Assembly (NCBI GenBank): GCA_022410635.1
Contig: JAJVDF010000235.1
Span: 1,003,062-1,067,061, forward strand
DNA length: 64,000 nt
Direction: 5' to 3'
From: Tretioscincus oriximinensis
Lineage: Eukaryota; Chordata; Lepidosauria; Squamata; Gymnophthalmidae
This document shows, one piece after another, positions 1-10,830 of the stretch (position 1 is the first letter of the stretch; the number at the start of each line of letters is the position of its first letter). The notes beneath the pieces are model-generated. The model did no database searches and had not been told where the DNA came from. It saw only the letters and a list, made by a program, of their open reading frames with translations. Position numbers and translations under genes: made by a program.

Positions 1-19
1 AGGTCATCTGGTCAGTCTA
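1..19. mobile_element. right end of a hAT-B palindromic MITE, cut by window edge
   Basis: The first 19 bases end in GTCATCTGGTCAGTCTA, the terminal inverted repeat found at the right ends of the copies at 2716-2911 and 9392-9550. The rest of the element lies outside the window, so its target-site duplication cannot be checked. Confidence 0.7.
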
Positions 20-548
20 CTTATGAATAACCCAACAGAGACTCTGAGAGCACTTTTCATCTTTTTGCACTCCCATTGTCTCTCTTTAGAAAGGACAGGA
101 AATGTCTCTCTTACATTCCAGCTGAGTGTTAGCACCACAAAATCGATGGCTGTTTTTCGGCCATGAAGCCATAGCCACAGTGAACTATCCATATACGCAT
201 GCTTCTGGTTGCTTTACAGCATGGAAAGGGTCTATCTCTTATTGCTGTTTGCACCCAGCCAATGTTCAAATAGTAAACCCTACAAACCACTGCAATTAGT
301 AATTTGTTTTCCTGGTTTCTGGCAGCATATTTGTGTAGTCATTTGCTANACTGCAATACTAAGTTAAAATTCTACTGGTTAGGAAAAAGTCTTAGGCACC
401 CATCTCCTGAAAGGAATTCAGTGTTCTAGGGTAAAGTCCAAGTACCAAACGATGGATAGCCTATCACGCTTGTGCTTTGATTGTTTCTTGGATGAATCCG
501 TAATGTCACAGAAGTGGTCACTCATTAGTAGTTTTGTGGTAGTTTCTG
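20..548. other. unassigned AT-rich sequence
   Basis: I see no recognisable gene or repeat. The longest open frame is 76 codons at 452-682, and it runs into the following SINE. Confidence 0.5.
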
Positions 549-792
549 AGAGCGAGTTTGGTATAGTGGTTAAAGTGTGGAACTCTTATCTGGTAGTCTC
601 CCAGTTTGATTCCCCACTCCTCCATGAAGCCAGCTGGGGGACCTTGGGCCAGTCACAGTTCTTTGAACTCACAGTTCTTTGAACTCTCTCAGCTCCACCT
701 ACTCCACAGTGTGTCTGTTGTGGAGAAAGCAACAAAAGCTATGAGACCTTCGGGTATAGGGCGGGAAATAAATACAAATAAATAAATAATAG
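549..792 (+). mobile_element. tRNA-derived SINE, family 1, with L2-like 3' tail
   Basis: A tRNA-like head has an A-box-like segment (TATAGTGGTTAAAGTG) and a B-box-like segment (AGTTTGATTCC). It is followed by the body typical of squamate SINEs (CCACTCCTCCATGAAGCC, then CAGCTCCACCTACTCCACAG). The element ends in GAGACCTTCGGGTATAGGGC and an (AAAT)n tail. That tail also ends the L2-like LINEs at 17060-17235, 46107-46255 and 50390-50600, which suggests mobilisation by LINE machinery. About 245 bp and apparently full length. Other copies: 5905-5992, 53241-53434, 58748-58955. Confidence 0.8.
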
Positions 793-2293
793 ATATAAAG
801 NAAGTAGTATTGTTTTGTTAATTGTAAAAATTGACCTTCCACATTAAAAACAACGAAGTTTTAAAGGTTTTTTTTTTNAAAAAAAACTTTTACATATTAT
901 CTTGGGATTTGTGCATATAATGTAAACATTATATATACACACAGAACCAAAGCAACGGTGGACTTATATTCCTCCATCCCAAAATATTTTTGTGGGCAAA
1001 AATATCGGTAATTTTTTGGGGATTCTCCTTATCTGCAACACATTTACATTGTCAGTTTCCTCTCTATCCTGCAGAATTATTTATAACATGCATTGTCACT
1101 TTATGGAGAAAGACAGATATTGCTTAGCCAACATGATATCTTACCAACATTTCCTCCATGAAAGAATTCTGGAGAGAATGGCTTTTACCTTTATTTTGGA
1201 ATATATTTTAGAATTGAGGGCTATCATGCGAATGCCAGCATGGAATATGGTGGGCACTACCCTCACAATTTTGCATCATTCACATTGGTTTTGCAGTGGC
1301 CCTTTCAGAGGGATCTTTTTTAGTAGTGTCCTGGAAGTGCCCCCAGAAATTATCACAGAAACCTTTTGAAAGCAGTGATGGTTTCCAGGCCACCATAGGC
1401 TGTCTTAATGCAAAAAAGCCCTTGAATTACTGCTATCTGCTTTGCAGTAATGTAACCACTATATAGACTAAAATATGGTGCAGAAAGGGCTGAATAATCT
1501 AGAATAGCATCCAGATAAAAAAGGAAGGAATGAAGGATACATATGAGAACATAAAGTATTAAAAATCTCCCGTTACATGAGATCAACTTTCATATTAACT
1601 TTCTAAGGGGTTCAGAAATGTTTAACTTTGACATGAGAAAGCTAGAAAATTTGGGGAGAAAAGTTTTAATGCAGTTTGATTTAAAAGGTCAAACTTCAAA
1701 ATTTCATGGGTCATTGATCTCACTCCAAAATAGCTCAGCACAAATCCAAGTGAAAACAGGGAACATATAACAATCAGAAAAGACCGTATGGTATCAATTA
1801 GCATATAAATTAGCCATAATTAATTCACTTTCATCTTCGTACTGCAGAGGTTGCTATGAAAAAGGAACTTATGTTCATATGTGGTGGAAATGTAATAGGG
1901 CCATATATTTTTCGAATGAAATGAAAATGTGAGTGTCCTTGATATTCTTTTGAAATCCAGAAAGAAAATGGCATTTTTGGCAGTATTCCATGTCACCAAT
2001 AAAAGTATCGACCAATTAGTTGATGCTGAATTAATAATAGCACAAAATTGAAAACACTCCCAAAAATATAATAAAAGGAATGGTATAAAAGGTTGTAGGG
2101 TTTTCATATTGATGATTACATTATGGAGTGGAGCAATACAAAAAATGTATATATTGGAAAAATTTTGAAACCATTGCTTGATGCTATTGTTCAAATAAAA
2201 ATACTTGTTATATCCTAGTTAAATAAGACCAAAGAGGATAATACTAATGTACACATGGCAAATATTAATTACTAGTGGAGGCCCACTAGTAAT
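793..2293. other. unassigned AT-rich sequence
   Basis: No repeat or gene is recognised. The stretch contains a T-run/N/A-run junction at about 868-885 and an unrecognised 125-codon open frame at 992-1369. The latter has no domain or codon signature that would support a gene. Confidence 0.4.
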
Positions 2294-2690
2294 TTGCCTA
2301 TCTTCATCTCTTTCTCTCTCTCTCTACTTCTCTTCCTCCCTCATCCTAGGGCCCCATCTTACCTTCTTCATCTTCTTATTCTTGTTGTTTCTCTTCTTCC
2401 TACCCTACCTCTTCTTTCTCACCTCTTGCTCCCTCCTTCCATGACCCTTCTTTTGTTCCTCCCTCCCCTCTCCCCTCCCCCTCTCCTCTTCTTCCTCTTC
2501 CTCCCTCCCTTCTCCTTTCCTCCCACCCTTCATTTCCAAACCCTCCTTGTTTTCCCCTTCTCCTCTTCTTCTTCTTTGCTCCCTTCTTCCTCCTTCCCTC
2601 CTCTTGCCTCCCTTCTCCCTTGCTACCTTTTCTTGTTCTTTACCCTGCCACTCCTCTTCCTTCCTCCCTTTGGGAGCAGAAAATTTTTCA
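2294..2690. repeat. polypyrimidine (CT-rich) tract
   Basis: About 400 bp are almost entirely C and T on the + strand, with irregular CTT, CCT and TCC units. Two overlapping open frames here encode only Leu/Pro/Ser/Phe-rich low-complexity peptides and are artefacts of composition. Such tracts can form triplex (H-DNA) structures. Confidence 0.9.
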
Positions 2691-2715
2691 CTATTGTTGG
2701 AGTGGCCATCTATGC

Positions 2716-2911
2716 TAGGCTGACCAGATGACTACTTTTTTTGGGGGGGGTTGAAAATCCGGTTTTGGGGTGCCTCCCAGTTTTTTCTGAGGAATTTCTT
2801 TTTCAATTTTTTTAAAATATATATATATATTTTCCCTCAGAAAAAAATGGGAGGCACCCCAAAAATAGGTTTTCAAACCTCCCCCACAAAAGGGGTCATC
2901 TGGTCAGTTTA
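2716..2911. mobile_element. hAT-B palindromic MITE, with 8-bp target-site duplication
   Basis: The ends are TAGGCTGACCAGATGAC and GGGGTCATCTGGTCAGTTTA, and the element is flanked by a perfect 8-bp duplication ATCTATGC (2708-2715 and 2912-2919). Eight-base duplications are typical of hAT transposons. The whole element folds back on itself: CCGGTTTTGGGGTGCCTCCCA pairs with its complement on the right, around an (AT)n centre. No transposase is encoded, so it is non-autonomous. Related copies: 1-19, 9392-9550, 40644-40776, 61642-61767. Confidence 0.88.
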
Positions 2912-2999
2912 ATCTATGCTAGCAATAGAGAAACAGATCGTCATTTGCAGCCTGATTTCATGCAAGTAACATGGAGTCAGCAAAGCTGTGGGCTGGCCC

Positions 3000-3335
3000 T
3001 CACAGGGCATGAGGGTAAGTGGGATGGGGAGAGAAGGGGAGGGGGTTAATAAGTACTTGAGGTGGGAGTTGGGGTGAGGTGGGGGGCAGAAGGCAAGGTG
3101 TGTGATGATAGGGTAGGAGGGAATGTAGGGTTCTGCAAGGGTAGGAGGGGAGAGGGAAATGGTGCTGTGGAGAGGGTAAATGGGTCCATGGGGTGGGGGC
3201 AGGAGGGCAGAGGGGGGAGCAGGGGGAAGGAATGCATGCTGGGGGGATGGCAGAGGCAGTGGGGAGGTGGTGGGGAAAGGAGGCGGTGGAGTGGGTAGCA
3301 GGGAGTAGCAGGGAGAGGGAAGAGGGAGCATAAGG
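3000..3335. repeat. polypurine (GA-rich) tract
   Basis: About 335 bp of G-rich, GA-dominated + strand sequence (GGGGAGGGGG, GGTGGGGAAAGGAGG and similar). Several long open frames on both strands here are composition artefacts. G-runs could support quadruplex or triplex structures. Confidence 0.9.
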
Positions 3336-5079
3336 TAGGCCCAAGGATCAGAGTATATTACTTTCGATTGTAGAGATTATAATTTTATCAAAAGTCAGTC
3401 TGTTTAATGTTTAATCTAGTTTGCCTTTAGTGTAGGATGCTCATTGTTTACATTAATTAATTAGCTTGGTAGCTTCTTTCCTGAGATGTTGAGGTGTTGT
3501 TAANGAGTAATGAGAAATACACATCTTTGAGAAGGAGTCATCAGATTGTCTGCACATCAGAAATCTAGGTGAAGAGTCACAACCTTTCGATGGAGTTTGT
3601 AACAGCCCAAAGGACAGAACAAAGGACCAGACCTTCAAGCACCCTTTCTCAACCCCTTCCTTCAGAGGGATGCTTGTAACCACCCTTTTCTGTGAGGTGA
3701 TAAAAACTGTACTCCACCACGGGAAAGAAATGGAACTAACTAATCAGTGCTCTTAAGTTTGTACCTGCATAAATTGACTTATGCATGATAATAAATTAAG
3801 CTCAGAGACATGCACTGACCTTAATGCAGAAAATAGAAAATAGTTTATTTGACTAGTCATGTGACCATTTCAAAATACTACATAAGTAAAAACAAAGCAA
3901 AAANATAAAAGTGAGAGGTGAGCAGCAGTCTCTCTATTTACAGGTAAAATCTTATTTTCCTGATTCCTGTTTCAGAAAGTCAGTTCTTTTCCTGATAGCT
4001 TTCAAGATGAAAAGGCTTACTCCAATTATGATGGCTCTTTCTTGTCCTTGCAGAAAAAAGGACACTATGTCATTTCTGTCGGGGGGCTTTAAGTTGGTTA
4101 GCATTGGGTGTAAGTACCTGGATCAGAGTTCGTTATAAGCTGGGTAAAACGATTAAAAAATGTTCAATTCCCCCCAAAATAAAGTCTCTCTCTGCTTGGA
4201 ATATTGCAGTAGCAGCTAGTTTGCATCATAATGCTGAGTTGTTCAAACCTTGCCTTTATATAGATTCTTCTTAAGGGTAGCGCACCTCAATGCAATAGAG
4301 AAGAAGCGTTGTTACTGCCTGCTTAACATGCAACTTGCTTTATGCCTCTTTATTTCTGCTTAAAGGGACTTAGCTTTTTTCACCTTGGTAAGTGCACATG
4401 CCAAGGGGAAAAACTAATCTCTATGAACTGTTTTCCCATAGCCACTCCAAGGTTCACTGATGAGTGAATCTCCACTGCATGCAGCATCTTTACATTTGAT
4501 GGTCAAGGCTAGTGCAGGAGACTGAGGTGGTTTATTCTGGCAGTGGCTGAAGGGTTGCTGCTGGACTAAAGTTGCTGGGGATCAGTGGATGCTGCATCTA
4601 TGGCGGGAGCCACCCCAAAGCCCGATGGAGGCATCGGGCCCAGGCTGCTTCTAAGGCCTGGCCTTGGCAAGGCAGTGGGGATGATGTCATTGGCTATGAT
4701 GTCATCTCTACCACCGCTGCTCACCTGTATCTCATCACGGTTGTGGAACCAGGCTGGACCTTGTGAGGATCATCATAATGGCATGTCTGGGCAACAAGGT
4801 TCTGGCACAATGACATGTGATGACATCTGTCAAATAGTAATAAGGATTTTATATATCTAGATCAAGTTGACCTGGAGTTTAGTTGCCAGTGCTGATAAGG
4901 GGACATTTAATTGAAAATATTAGAATTGTTTGATGTAAGCTTTGTTTATTGCAAATATGTGATATTTGTATAATTTCTCTTATTTTCTTCTTGTTGTCAT
5001 CTTTATTTTTATTGTTTATACCTGAATATATGTATAATTAGATGAACTGACAGAACTATAGGTTTGACACAAACAGAAC
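3336..5079. other. unassigned sequence with a small GC-richer patch
   Basis: No repeat family is recognised. Positions about 4570-4830 are richer in GC than the surroundings and contain two overlapping open frames of 64 and 91 codons with no recognisable protein features. Confidence 0.4.
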
Positions 5080-5800
5080 CATAAGAACATAAGAAGAGCC
5101 ATACTGGATCGAGCCAGAGCCCATCTAGTCTAGCGTTCTATCTCACACATCCATCCCAGTAGCCATTTATACCCTTGGTGTCCATAAACCTGTCTAATCC
5201 TGTCTTGAAGCTATCCAAGCTGTTAGCTACCACCACCTCTTCAGGAAGTAAATTCCACAGGCCGATGATCCTCTGGGTGAAAAAATACTTTCCTTTGTCT
5301 GTTCTCATTTTTCTGTCAATCAGTTTCAAGAAGTGCCATTTGGTCTTTTCTCTATTCACCCCATCCATCCCAAGCATGATTTTGTATACTTCAGTTAGAT
5401 CACCTCTTCAACTTTACATTTTGAGTCAGAAGAGGCCCAGACATTGCAGCCTGACTTCATAAGGGAGGTGCTCCAGACCCTTGATCATTCTTGTTGCCCT
5501 TTTCTGCACCTTCTCTAGTTCCATAATATCCCTCTTGAGATGTGGTGACCAGAACTGAACACAGTATTCCAAATGTGACCTCATCAGAGATTTATAAAGA
5601 GACCAAACATTTGCTAACTTGTTTTCAATTCCCTTCCTAATTATCCCCAACATGGAATTTGCCTTTTTTACTGCTGCTGCACCCTGGGTTGACATCCTCA
5701 TTGAATTGTCCACCAACGCCCCAAGATCCTTTTCTTGCTTGGTTACAGAAAGCTTGGTTCCCATCAGGTGATAGGAGCAGTTGGAGTTCTTTGCCCAGGT
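5080..5800 (-). mobile_element. CR1 LINE (TTCTTATG type), 5'-truncated 3' end
   Basis: Read on the minus strand, this encodes the C-terminal part of a CR1 reverse transcriptase with stops and frameshifts. It includes EKDLGALVDNSMRMSTQ, SLYKSLMRSHLEYCVQFWSP, EKVQKRATRMIKGLEHLPYE and DSFKTGLDRFMDTKGINGYW. The 3' end reads GGCTCTTCTTATGTTCTTATG, the octamer-type tail of this CR1 subfamily. Frame breaks, for example just after the LQCLGLF segment, show it is dead. Sister 3' ends lie at 6410, 15282, 26935, 27780, 39715, 40165, 42662 and 59634. Confidence 0.92.
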
Positions 5801-5904
5801 GAATGTAATCTGAAGATGCAAAAATGAATGATCATAAATTGTGTGTCCCACATCCTGTGCATTGATGTCCCAGGCTATAGCTCTTCCAAATGGGGACAGG
5901 GACC

Positions 5905-5992
5905 TGTCGAGGTCATGGTTAGAGTGCTGGACACTTATCTGGTTGTCTCTCGGTGTGATTCCACACTCCTTCATGAATCCAACTGGATGACT
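5905..5992 (+). mobile_element. SINE family 1, 5' fragment
   Basis: GGTCATGGTTAGAGTGCTGG and CTTATCTGGTTGTCTCTCGG, followed by CCACACTCCTTCATGAATCC, match the tRNA-like head and early body of the SINE at 549-792. The 3' half and tail are missing. Confidence 0.65.
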
Positions 5993-6409
5993 TCATTAAA
6001 ATGGGGTGGACATATTCTCACTGATTCTCACCAATGCACAGATCCATGAGGCCGAGAAACGTAAAGTCTTGAGTCTACCTAAAGTTAAATACAGAAAGGG
6101 CATATGGTTAAGACTGAAATATTATAAGATGCATTTGCAAAGTGGTACACCTAATTTCTTGTTATAAAAGGTAGCACAAATTGATTCTTTTAAAGTCGTA
6201 ATACAAACTGCTGAAATATAAGTATAATTTTCCAGCAAGTAAAATATATAGTAGATCCAAAGCTCTCCATTTTTCAGCTTTGTGTAATCAAAGGAAAAAA
6301 AATGGTTCTGGCAATAGACATGGGTATACTGATATTAGAATGTTTTTTACCATTGATAAAACTATTATCCATGAATTACAAAATGCACTGAACTGCTAGT
6401 AACAACACA

Positions 6410-6775
6410 CATAAAAACTTAAGAGGACCCATGCCAAATCAGGCCACAGNCCACTTAGTCTAGCATTCTGTTTCACACAGTTGCCCAACAATTGCTCCTG
6501 GGCAGCTTTAAGCAGAAGAAAGCAAAATCTTCACCTGTTCTTAACTCTCTGACATTGGCATTTCAGGAATACTGCCTATTTTCCAATCCTAATAGCCATT
6601 GATACACTTGTCTTCCATGCACTATTGATACACCTGTCTTCAATCCTATCTCTTCTGGAAGTGAATTCCATGGACCAATGATTGTCTGAGTGAAAAAATA
6701 ATTTCCCTTGTCTGTCCTAACTCTTCTGCCCATCAGCTTCATGGAGTNCATAATGGTTGTTTTTCTCTATTCACC
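6410..6775 (-). mobile_element. CR1 LINE (TTCTTATG type), decayed 3' end
   Basis: The minus strand encodes GRRVRTDKGNYFFTQTIIGP and WNSLPEE, the conserved C-terminal CR1 segment. The 3' UTR, with its conserved TGGACTAGATGG-like and CTCCAGGAG-like blocks, runs down to a degenerate TTCTTATG-like end near 6410. There are deletions and an N at 6450. Confidence 0.85.
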
Positions 6776-8024
6776 TTATTCATGCAATTACATCACGTTC
6801 TGGTTTTCAGGGTACCAAAGCAATTATACACATCAACTAAATTATAATAAATAATTGTTTTTGAAAGAATTGAGAGTCCTTTTTTAAACTTACCACATAT
6901 AAACGCCTGAAATGAAGTTTCTCACTAAACTTTGTTATAAACAGTTAACTGTGTTCCAACTGCTGAAGAAACAAGCCAACATTCAGATTTCTAATTAAAA
7001 ATACATATAATGCCTCAAATATGACACACTGTAACATCTTGAATACATTAAGTGCATCTAACGTACCATGATTTTGTTATTCTGGAACTCAATAAAAAGC
7101 TCTCACTTTGCTTTTAATATATTTGTTCCTTGTCATTCTTCTTTAAAGCACTATTTAATTAGTCAGTTTAGTCATTATATCATTTTATGTATTTTCCTCT
7201 NGTTTTTAAAAAATTAGTATATCCATTAGTTCCAGAATATTGCACAAAAATCAGTACTGTGAAACATTCAGGGAAATGTCTTTTTCTTTACTATGAAGAT
7301 ATGTAATATTTATGATCATCCAAGAAGTGATCCAACAAGTGATCTGTTACTGGGATTTGTACTACCTTTTGTCAGGCAAAATTGATAATGATAATTAAAC
7401 CTGGTGGGGAGCACACAGTTGAAAAGGTGGTTGAAATGAGTAGGAAATATTTATTTTCTCTTCTACCAGAAAGGAAAACTCAATTTCTGAACCTGAAAAT
7501 CCACCTTTGTGCTTAACGTGGAAGGAAAACAGCTCATCAATTCATTGATGTGCTCTATCTTAAACATAGATCATACATATAACGGAATGCCTAGAATATC
7601 GATGCTTATTTGTATATGGCATCTAAATAAAGAAGCAATTTTTGTCCAGCAATCGATTTAGAAAAACTAGCACACACAGACACAAAACCCCCAGAACAAT
7701 TAAAGTCTGTCTGTTGCCCAATGGAAATATGATCTCTAAGGGAAATGGCTATAAGTAGTAGTAGGGAATAAAAAGTTACAAACTGACTGCAGAAGGGAAG
7801 GATTAAAACAAATGGGAAATCTCCAGGTGGCAGCACTATATGGCAGATCAGTTGGTGTTGGACTATACGAAAGACGGAGAAGATGTAAATAGAGAAAATA
7901 AGGATAAATGGAAGAGTATTTGATGTAAGCTAATAATGTACTGTCAATAGAATTGATGCAGCGGCATAAGATTTGAGCATAATAAAAATGCACCTGAAGC
8001 CATGGGAGAGAAGCCAACTGTCCT
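6776..8024. other. unassigned AT-rich sequence
   Basis: No gene or repeat is recognised. Open frames are short and without family signatures. Confidence 0.4.
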
Positions 8025-8200
8025 ATGTATAGGGAGGTAGGAAGGAAGGGAAAGAAGGAAGGTAAGGAGGAAAGAAAGAAAAATGGAAAGAAAGAGGGAA
8101 TGAATGAAAAAAAAAAAGAAGCAGCAAGTGAAAGAGGGAGGGAAGGGGGCAAGGGAGGGAAGGGGCATGTTGAGGCATGGGTGGGAGCAAGGGGGAGTAG
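8025..8200. repeat. GA-rich (GGAA/GAAA) tract
   Basis: A run of GGAAG, AAAGAAAG and GAGGGAGG units on the + strand. Overlapping open frames on both strands are low-complexity artefacts. Confidence 0.88.
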
Positions 8201-8494
8201 GGGCTAATGCAATGGGCTAATTCTGCTGGTTATTTATAATGTGCATGCGTGTGGTAGACTGTATTATGTAGTTCATTCTTATTTAAATACTTTCCTCCTC
8301 CACCATTCATTAATAAAGATGTACCAACGTGCAGGGAATGATAGCTTTCCTGTCCTAACACAAATAATAAAAAAGAACCACATGACTAAAGGATGGTAGT
8401 AGAATTAACAACGAATATTGGCACAAGTGATATAAGGGACACAAGTATTCAAAATATATCAATGCAGTAGTATCAAGTAAACTATATCCAGAAG

Positions 8495-8640
8495 CTACAG
8501 TGGTGTTATCTCTGCCCAGTAACTAAGATATTTAAGTGGGATGCTCCCTCAGGCTCATACAGAGTGAAAAGACAAAAAAAGTAAACAAAAGGAAAACTAA
8601 GGACATGTTTACAAAGGATAACAATCTTACAAGCAATTTA
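8495..8640 (-). mobile_element. unclassified repeat X, decayed copy
   Basis: TATCTCTGCCCAGTAACTAA, and further along AGTAAACAAAAGG and TGTTTACAAAGG, parallel the copy at 38285-38580 (TATCTCGGCCTGGTAAG, then AACAAAATAACTAAAG and ATTTACAAAGG). A third copy lies at 11405-11545. The family is not named here; a Penelope-like relationship is possible. Confidence 0.5.
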
Positions 8641-9391
8641 AAGTTGCTATTAGCTTTTTACATACCCCTAAGTTTTGCATGACATTTCTGAAGACAGTTT
8701 TTGAAGAGAGTTATTTTGGAGGTATTTGTGAGGGCAATTCAACCTGTGATTGTTCCTGTGAATCTGTCCAGTGAACCACTGTGCATTATTGCTTGCTGAA
8801 ATTGCCCTCTTCCGATAAATAGAAGTGCACTCTTATAAACTTTATTGATTATCAGAACTGGGAATAGGAAACAAAGGGAAAGACAGTAAATATGTTGCCA
8901 TTTATTACTGCTGCACAGCTAGTGCAATTAAATTCTACATTTAGATCAGAGTCTCTCCTGACTTCCTATTCATAACAGTCTTTTCACTCTTTATTAAGCC
9001 CCATCCATTCTTCACATCACTAGTACCTGCTTCACTGAGGATATGCCTCACATACTCACAGACATTCAGCAACATATTCACTAAAATGCCGCTGCATTGG
9101 GTTTACCTTACTACTCTGCTGATTCTGTAGCATGGACTTCCATGTCCACATCACAACACCTGTATCAGGTGTGTGCTTAGCCAAGATTTCAAAAGACAGC
9201 AGAGAGCACGGTGACATTTTCAGATTTGCAAAAGTGACGGGAATGTTGTGGTTTTTTGCTCACTTCTCACCAAAAACATGGGCAGAACTGTGGACGTTTG
9301 CTGCTCTATGAAGGTGGACACACAAATGTATTTTCCTTTTAAAAAAAGAAAATGATGAGGCAAAGCAGCTCATCTGGATGGGACCTTGCTC
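8641..9391. other. unassigned sequence
   Basis: No gene is recognised. A motif at about 9040-9062 (GATATGCCTCACATACTCAC) resembles the ends of the inverted-repeat element at 60005-60296 and a segment at about 31562-31580, so part of an undefined DNA element may lie here. Confidence 0.35.
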
Positions 9392-9550
9392 TAGACTGAC
9401 CAGATGACCCCTTTTGAGGGGGGTTGAAAACCCATTTTTTTCTAAGGAAAAATAAATATTTTTCAAAAAAGAAATTCCACAGCAAAAACCATGAGGCAAC
9501 CCAAAAACCGGGTTTTCTTCCCTCCCAAAAGGGGTCATCTGATCAGCCTA
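9392..9550. mobile_element. hAT-B palindromic MITE
   Basis: The ends TAGACTGACCAGATGACCCC and GGGGTCATCTGATCAGCCTA are inverted repeats. The flanking octamers CCTTGCTC (9384-9391) and CTTTACTC (9551-9558) match at six of eight positions, a decayed hAT-type duplication. The interior is non-coding and AT-rich. Confidence 0.82.
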
Positions 9551-10381
9551 CTTTACTCTGCCAAACCAGTTCAATGTTCACACAACCAACCCTATACAAC
9601 CACTAAGGTGCACAACAATTCGCTCAAGTGTAAACTGTCATCAAGCACTCAGCTCTCAACAAACTCTCCTCAAACAACCCAACGTTCAAACACCCTCCAA
9701 TTCCTCAGCTTCACTCTAGGTACTCCCTCCCTGCAGTGGTATGGTCAGCATTCTATTTAATGGGACTGTGCTCTATTTCTAGCTGTAACATTACAGTTAA
9801 GTTTCCATTCATTTTTTTCCTGATAGTTTCTTCCATATTTCTTTTCAGTAAAATATGACATGGCCAATATTCTGTCAGTCCTACACTTATTTAAGTTTTC
9901 CATCAGGTTTGCCACCTTGTACACTGATTCTGGACGCTTGTTCTGAATAAGCTTATGACAGCCAGTAAAATAGCATAAAACGGTTCCAAACCAACTAAAT
10001 TTAGCAGTTATTCTTTCATTTCTGCCTTTGCTGTTTTTCCACCTAACATACAGCCTACTTATGCACAGGTTTCATCTGATTTCTTTTTCAGACTTCTGAA
10101 TTATCTTCTGTGATGTTCTGCAGCAGGATTACATTTTTGCTTAATTTTCGATTTTAAAAAAGTCATTAATTGTGGATTTAAAAACAGTTCAAAGTCATCT
10201 GCCTCATGCAATCCCATTTCTTCTCAAATTTCTGCTAAGCTATTACATATCTTACGATTGGCATACGCTTTGCACATACCAGTATGAAAGTCCATGCAAG
10301 GGCTCTCAACATTCACAAATTACACATCTTGTCTTCCATATCACATCCTGGAAATCTCTTTAGTTCACTTGAACACTGTTT
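9551..10381. other. unassigned sequence
   Basis: No repeat family or gene is recognised. Open frames of 60-90 codons extend out of the hAT element into this region and look like chance. Confidence 0.4.
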
Positions 10382-10576
10382 ATTTCAGAGAAATAGCCNT
10401 GTTAGTCTAGCAGAAAGTCCAGCAAAGGAGCTAGCAGCACTTTGAGACTAACTTGAGAAAAGTGGTTGGCATAAGCTTTCGTAGACAGGTCTACTTCTTC
10501 AGATGCAGACCTGTCTACGAAAGCTTATGCCAACCACTTTTCTCAAGTTAGTCTCAAAGTGCTGCTAGCTCCTTTG
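10382..10576. mobile_element. Penelope-like retroelement tails, head-to-head pair
   Basis: A minus-oriented unit (10382-10506) is joined head-to-head with a plus-oriented, 5'-truncated unit (10507-10576). Both carry the family body (GTTAGTCTCAAAGTGCTGCT, CTTATGCCAACCACTTTTCT). The composite is flanked by a perfect 13-bp duplication TTGAACACTGTTT (10369-10381 and 10577-10589), so it entered as one unit. The minus unit has a hammerhead-like core at 10477-10502: CTGAAGA, a GTAGAC/GTCTAC stem, GAAA. Assignment to Penelope-like elements is inferred from this motif and the inverted architecture, since no coding sequence remains. Confidence 0.7.
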
Positions 10577-10639
10577 TTGAACACTGTTTGTCATTCATAG
10601 ACACTCCTGTTCATTCCACATGCGAACTCTATTTTTAAC

Positions 10640-10830
10640 ATACACATTTGTGCCTCGTATGCCTCTGTCTTCTGCTTCTCTTTGGATCCCTTTTTTTCTT
10701 CTGTCTGCTTCTCTTTCTTTGTGTCCTCCTTTCTCTCTGCTCCATTTCCCTATTTTTAGGCTTGTCTTCCCTCTGCAACTCTTTATGTGTGAATCTTCAT
10801 TTCATTCCATTTTCTTTTCTTCTTCATCCT
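10640..10830. repeat. CT-rich low-complexity tract
   Basis: Irregular pyrimidine-rich sequence (TTCTTCTGTCTGCTTCTC and similar). It produces two long overlapping open frames that are composition artefacts. Confidence 0.65.

Noticed and set aside
992..1369. 125-codon open frame as a gene
   Set aside because: No recognisable domain and no splice or promoter context; a frame of this length is expected by chance in 64 kb examined in six frames.
2294..2731. 145-codon Leu/Pro/Ser-rich open frame
   Set aside because: It lies wholly in a polypyrimidine tract that has almost no stop codons by composition.
2909..3344. Overlapping Pro/Ser-rich frames of 114 and 140 codons
   Set aside because: Products of the GA-rich tract read on the opposite strand.
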